From Fictibacillus arsenicus (GTDB taxonomy: Bacteria > Bacillota > Bacilli > Bacillales > Fictibacillaceae), in assembly GCF_001999465.1 (NCBI RefSeq), contig NZ_MQMF01000003.1, positions 1-64,000 on the forward strand: 64,000 bases of DNA. Reading direction: 5' to 3'. Every line of letters starts with the position of its first letter. The stretch's first letter is position 1. A program made the position numbers and the translations under genes. A model generated the notes under the pieces. That model was given only the letters and a program-made list of their open reading frames with translations. It was not told the origin of the DNA and ran no database searches. Shown here piece after piece: positions 61,341 through 64,000 of the stretch.

Positions 61341-61927
61341 ATTACATTTGGGTCGGTATGATGGTGATCGGATTTTTTGTTGCAGCTATTAATGGCAACA
61401 TGGATAAGGTAAATGCAGCAATTTTTACAAGTGCGAAAGAAGCAGTAACTTTGAGTTTTGCTATGATAAGTATCCTTGTGTTTTGGCTTGGAATTATGAA
61501 AATAGCAGAAAAAGGCGGACTGTTAGAAGTGCTTGCATACCTTTTCCGTCCAATTGTCAAATGGCTTTTTCCTGATATTCCAAAAGATCATCCAGCACAA
61601 GGATACATTTTATCAAATATGGCAGCGAACCTGTTGGGTCTTGGAAACGCAGCCACACCAATGGGTATAAAAGCAATGGAACAGCTAAAGATCCTCAATG
61701 GCGGAAAGAACGAAGCAAGCCGTTCAATGATCACATTACTTGCGATAAATACATCAAGCATTACATTAATTCCGACTACAATCATCGCTATTAGAATGAG
61801 CTATAACTCTCAATCTCCAACTGATATCGTTGCACCGACACTTTTAGCGACAGCCGTTGCAACAGTTGGTGCCATCCTAATCGACAGATATTACTACTAC
61901 CGCTCCTTGCAAAAGGGAGGTAAATAG
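61334..61927 (+). CDS. spmA: Spore maturation protein A
   Basis: A 197-residue membrane protein with about four to five hydrophobic segments and the conserved LSNMAANLLGLGNAATPMGI, a nucleoside-recognition (Gate) domain. It aids spore core dehydration with SpmB. It begins inside dacB at ATG 61334. Confidence 0.93.
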   Translation: MVNYIWVGMMVIGFFVAAINGNMDKVNAAIFTSAKEAVTLSFAMISILVFWLGIMKIAEKGGLLEVLAYLFRPIVKWLFPDIPKDHPAQGYILSNMAANLLGLGNAATPMGIKAMEQLKILNGGKNEASRSMITLLAINTSSITLIPTTIIAIRMSYNSQSPTDIVAPTLLATAVATVGAILIDRYYYYRSLQKGGK

Positions 61928-62461
61928 ATGAATTTCGTTCAATCATTCTCGATTTGGTTTATTCCCCTATTGATTGGTTTTATATTGCTCTATGGAACCT
62001 ATAAAAAAGTTCCCACTTATGAAACATTTGTAGAAGGAGGGAAAGAAGGGTTTTCTATTGCGATTAATATTATTCCATTCTTGGTTGGTATGCTGGTAGC
62101 CATATCTGTTTTTAGAGCTTCTGGCGCGTTGGATTATGTTATGCTCGCTATGCGACCCCTATTTTCATTGTTTCATATACCAGCAGAAGTCGTTCCGCTT
62201 GGATTGATGAGAACGATTTCTGGTACAGGTGCGCTTGGTATGACTTCTGATCTTATTGCAACTCATGGACCAGACTCCTTTATTGGCAGATTGGCTTCAA
62301 CGATACAAGGAAGTACGGATACGACATTTTATGTACTGACAGTATATTTTGGAGCGGTCGGAATTAAAAAAATGAAATATGCTTTAAAGGTTGGACTTTT
62401 AGCAGACTTAATAGGTTTTTTAGCATCCATCGCAGCAATTTCACTCCTTTTTTACTCCTAA
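61928..62461 (+). CDS. spmB: Spore maturation protein B
   Basis: A 177-residue membrane protein of the same Gate family: GGKEGFSIAINIIPFLVGML, LMRTISGTGALGMTSDLI and IQGSTDTTFYVLTVYFG. It acts with SpmA. AAAGGGAGG precedes ATG 61928, directly after the spmA stop. A terminator closes the operon. Confidence 0.94.
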   Translation: MNFVQSFSIWFIPLLIGFILLYGTYKKVPTYETFVEGGKEGFSIAINIIPFLVGMLVAISVFRASGALDYVMLAMRPLFSLFHIPAEVVPLGLMRTISGTGALGMTSDLIATHGPDSFIGRLASTIQGSTDTTFYVLTVYFGAVGIKKMKYALKVGLLADLIGFLASIAAISLLFYS

Positions 62462-62468
62462 AACGAAC

Positions 62469-62494
62469 AAAAAGAGCCATTTAGGCTCTTTTTT
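62469..62494 (+). terminator. Rho-independent terminator after spmB
   Basis: AAAAAGAGCC / GGCTCTTTTT stem with 5-base loop. Confidence 0.92.
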
Positions 62495-62554
62495 ACGTTT
62501 ATCGTGGTTGAGTATTACGAATAATGAAGGTATGATGAGACATGAGGTGAAATC

Positions 62555-63301
62555 ATGGAACGATTGCAAAAAGTGATTGCTCAGAGCGGTATAACTTCCC
62601 GAAGAAAAGCAGAGGAATTAATCCGTGAAGGCAAAGTAAAAGTAAACGGAAGTGTAGTGACTGAACTTGGCACAAAAGTTGGAACAAAAGATAAAATTGA
62701 AGTGAACGAAATTCAAATTCAACGGGAACAACCCGTTTACTTTTTGATGTATAAACCTTCTGGAGTAATAACAGCAGTATCTGATGATAAAGGACGTAAA
62801 ACAGTTGCTGATTATTTTAAAGATATCATTGAACAGCGAGTTTTTCCGGTTGGTAGATTAGACTATGACACGACAGGTGTCCTTATCATGACCAATGACG
62901 GAGAATTTGCAAATGTGCTTATGCATCCACGTTACCAGTTGGATAAAGTGTATATTGCTAAAGTGAAAGGAATTCCTCCAAGAGAAAAGATTAAACAGCT
63001 TGAACGAGGAATTCGCCTGGAAGATGGTATGACAGCACCTGCAAAAGTGAAAGTTACTTCTATCGATAAGAAAAAAGGAACTGCCATCGTAGAATTAACG
63101 ATTCATGAAGGAAAGAACCGTCAGGTAAAGCGAATGCTAGAAGCAATCGGATGTCCCGTTATGAAGCTGAAGCGAGAAAGATACGGATTTCTTGATCTTA
63201 GAGGGCTTAATCCAGGTGAGTTTAGAGAATTAACTCCACATGAAATAAAGCAGCTAAGAAATATGGCTGTCACACAAACGTCAAAAAAAAGCCGTAGATA
63301 G
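62555..63301 (+). CDS. rluB: 23S rRNA pseudouridine synthase RluB
   Basis: A 248-residue enzyme. It has an N-terminal S4 RNA-binding domain (ERLQKVIAQSGITSRRKAEE) and the catalytic Asp in GRLDYDTTGVLIMTNDG, with HEGKNRQVKRMLE near the C-terminus. It modifies uridine near position 2605 (E. coli numbering). GAGGTG precedes ATG 62555. A terminator overlaps its stop. Confidence 0.93.
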   Translation: MERLQKVIAQSGITSRRKAEELIREGKVKVNGSVVTELGTKVGTKDKIEVNEIQIQREQPVYFLMYKPSGVITAVSDDKGRKTVADYFKDIIEQRVFPVGRLDYDTTGVLIMTNDGEFANVLMHPRYQLDKVYIAKVKGIPPREKIKQLERGIRLEDGMTAPAKVKVTSIDKKKGTAIVELTIHEGKNRQVKRMLEAIGCPVMKLKRERYGFLDLRGLNPGEFRELTPHEIKQLRNMAVTQTSKKSRR

Positions 63302-63311
63302 GCTTTTTTTT
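63283..63311 (+). terminator. Rho-independent terminator after rluB
   Basis: AAAAAAAAGCC / GGCTTTTTTTT stem with 7-base loop over the stop codon. Confidence 0.88.
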
Positions 63312-63353
63312 CAAGTTATAGTAAAATGGAAGCGGCTAAAGGAGCGGATAACG

Positions 63354-63878
63354 TTGAAGAAAAAAAGATTATGGTTTCGCTCTGCTTTGCTTGCCATCTT
63401 AGTTATAGCGATCGGTTATACAATCTATAATAGTATCTTTGAAGAAAGTGGTACTTACATAAAAAAGGGAGACGCGGCTCCTAATTTTGTACTTACTGAT
63501 CTTAATGGCAACCGGGTTGAACTTGAAGATTACCGGGGTAAAGGTGTCTTCTTAAATTTTTGGGGAACATGGTGCAAGCCTTGTGAACGGGAAATGCCCT
63601 ACATGCAAAGGCAATATGAAACCTATAAAGAACAAGATGTAGAAATTCTTGCTGTAAATGTTAGTGAAACAAATGTATCAGTAAAAAACTTTGTGGATCG
63701 CTATCGTTTAACCTTTCAAATACCGATGGATAAACAAAGAGAAGTAACGAAAGCATACGGTATTGGTCCTATTCCAACTACGATTCTAATCGATAAGAAC
63801 GGGAAAGTAGTGGGACGAACGAGTGAATCACTGTCTGAAGAGAAAATTATTTCCTTTATGGAAAAAATTAAACCGTAA
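63354..63878 (+). CDS. resA: Thiol-disulfide oxidoreductase ResA
   Basis: A 174-residue membrane-anchored thioredoxin. It has one N-terminal anchor (ALLAILVIAIGYTIYNSIF) and then the active site WGTWCKPCEREMP (C-x-x-C), with the cis-Pro in GIGPIPTTILI. It reduces apocytochrome c cysteines outside the membrane. The start is TTG 63354 after AAAGGAG. It is followed by resB 12 bases later. Confidence 0.93.
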   Translation: MKKKRLWFRSALLAILVIAIGYTIYNSIFEESGTYIKKGDAAPNFVLTDLNGNRVELEDYRGKGVFLNFWGTWCKPCEREMPYMQRQYETYKEQDVEILAVNVSETNVSVKNFVDRYRLTFQIPMDKQREVTKAYGIGPIPTTILIDKNGKVVGRTSESLSEEKIISFMEKIKP

Positions 63879-63890
63879 CGGGGTGAAAAA

Positions 63891-64000
63891 ATGCAATCAA
63901 TAACATGTGAATGCGGCCACTCCAATCCATACGGTACAAGTCTTTGCCAAGCCTGTGGGAAGCCACTGGATAACGACGTTGAAGTGCTATCAAGCATGCG
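63891..64000 (+). CDS. resB: Cytochrome c biogenesis protein ResB (partial, N-terminus only)
   Basis: The first 36 residues are visible, with CECGHSNPYGTSLCQACGK, a two-C-x2-C zinc-ribbon-like start also found in B. subtilis ResB. Membrane segments lie beyond the window. GGGGTG precedes ATG 63891. It forms the cytochrome c maturation complex with ResC. Confidence 0.82.
   Translation, partial: MQSITCECGHSNPYGTSLCQACGKPLDNDVEVLSSM

Overview
The window is 64 kb of chromosome from an endospore-forming Bacillaceae. The evidence is the gene content and order: artPQR, yqjA, the yqjC-D-E acyl-CoA block, proI, uvrX/yolD, nudF, spoIIM, fur, xerD, deoB-punA-pdp, dacF-spoIIA-sigF, spoVA, lysA, ppiB, scpAB, dacB-spmAB, rluB and resAB. 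This follows the B. subtilis yqi-yqj-yqk-ypu region, with moderate-to-low GC, strong AGGAGG-type ribosome binding sites, and recognisable sigma-F, sigma-G, sigma-H and sigma-E promoters. The genus cannot be fixed from the sequence alone. It is not B. subtilis itself, because gene fusions, losses and an abundant intergenic repeat differ.

Layout. 1-5 kb: partial Nudix hydrolase, an amino-acid ABC importer (art), a YqjA-type membrane protein, an L,D-transpeptidase and the tiny membrane protein Prli42. 5-10.4 kb: a propionyl/methylmalonyl-CoA operon in which the B12-binding subunit of the mutase is fused to the epimerase, followed by a carboxyltransferase and a PepT-like peptidase. 10.5-21 kb: MarR/Hpr-type regulator, two Y-family polymerases (DinB and an SOS-controlled UvrX with its YolD partner), PAP2 phosphatase, NamA, a glycerophosphodiesterase, and proI behind a proline T-box. 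21-29 kb: ZIP transporter, a cytoplasmic-type amidase/glucosaminidase, two degenerate HPr-like proteins around a VTT membrane protein, and a SwrC-type RND pump divergent from a PadR regulator with a matching operator. 29-35.5 kb: HMG-CoA lyase divergent from a thiolase/ScoAB/AtoE/thiolase operon for acetoacetate or short-chain fatty acids, with a near-perfect cre site between them. 35.5-45 kb: aldo-keto reductase, MciZ, NudF, EndoQ, SpoIIM, Fur, XerD and the nucleoside phosphorylase operon. 45-53 kb: the dacF-spoIIA-sigF and spoVA sporulation operons. 53-64 kb: lysine riboswitch and lysA, ppiB, scpAB, a type III polyketide synthase with a frameshifted methyltransferase partner, dacB-spmAB, rluB and resAB.

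The most unusual material is intergenic. (i) A structured repeat of about 130 bp with inverted ends occurs in at least seven full, rearranged or broken copies in both orientations. Its paired arms change together from copy to copy, which indicates a conserved hairpin fold. (ii) Three separate arrays of 20-21-bp degenerate tandem repeats each lie between convergently transcribed genes. Neither is explained by the coding genes. Other points of note are the B12/epimerase fusion, the pair of HPr-like proteins lacking the phosphorylated histidine, small genes easily missed (prli42, mciZ and a 59-residue hypothetical), and a broken ypbQ/bpsB.

No rRNA, tRNA, CRISPR array, prophage or insertion sequence was seen.
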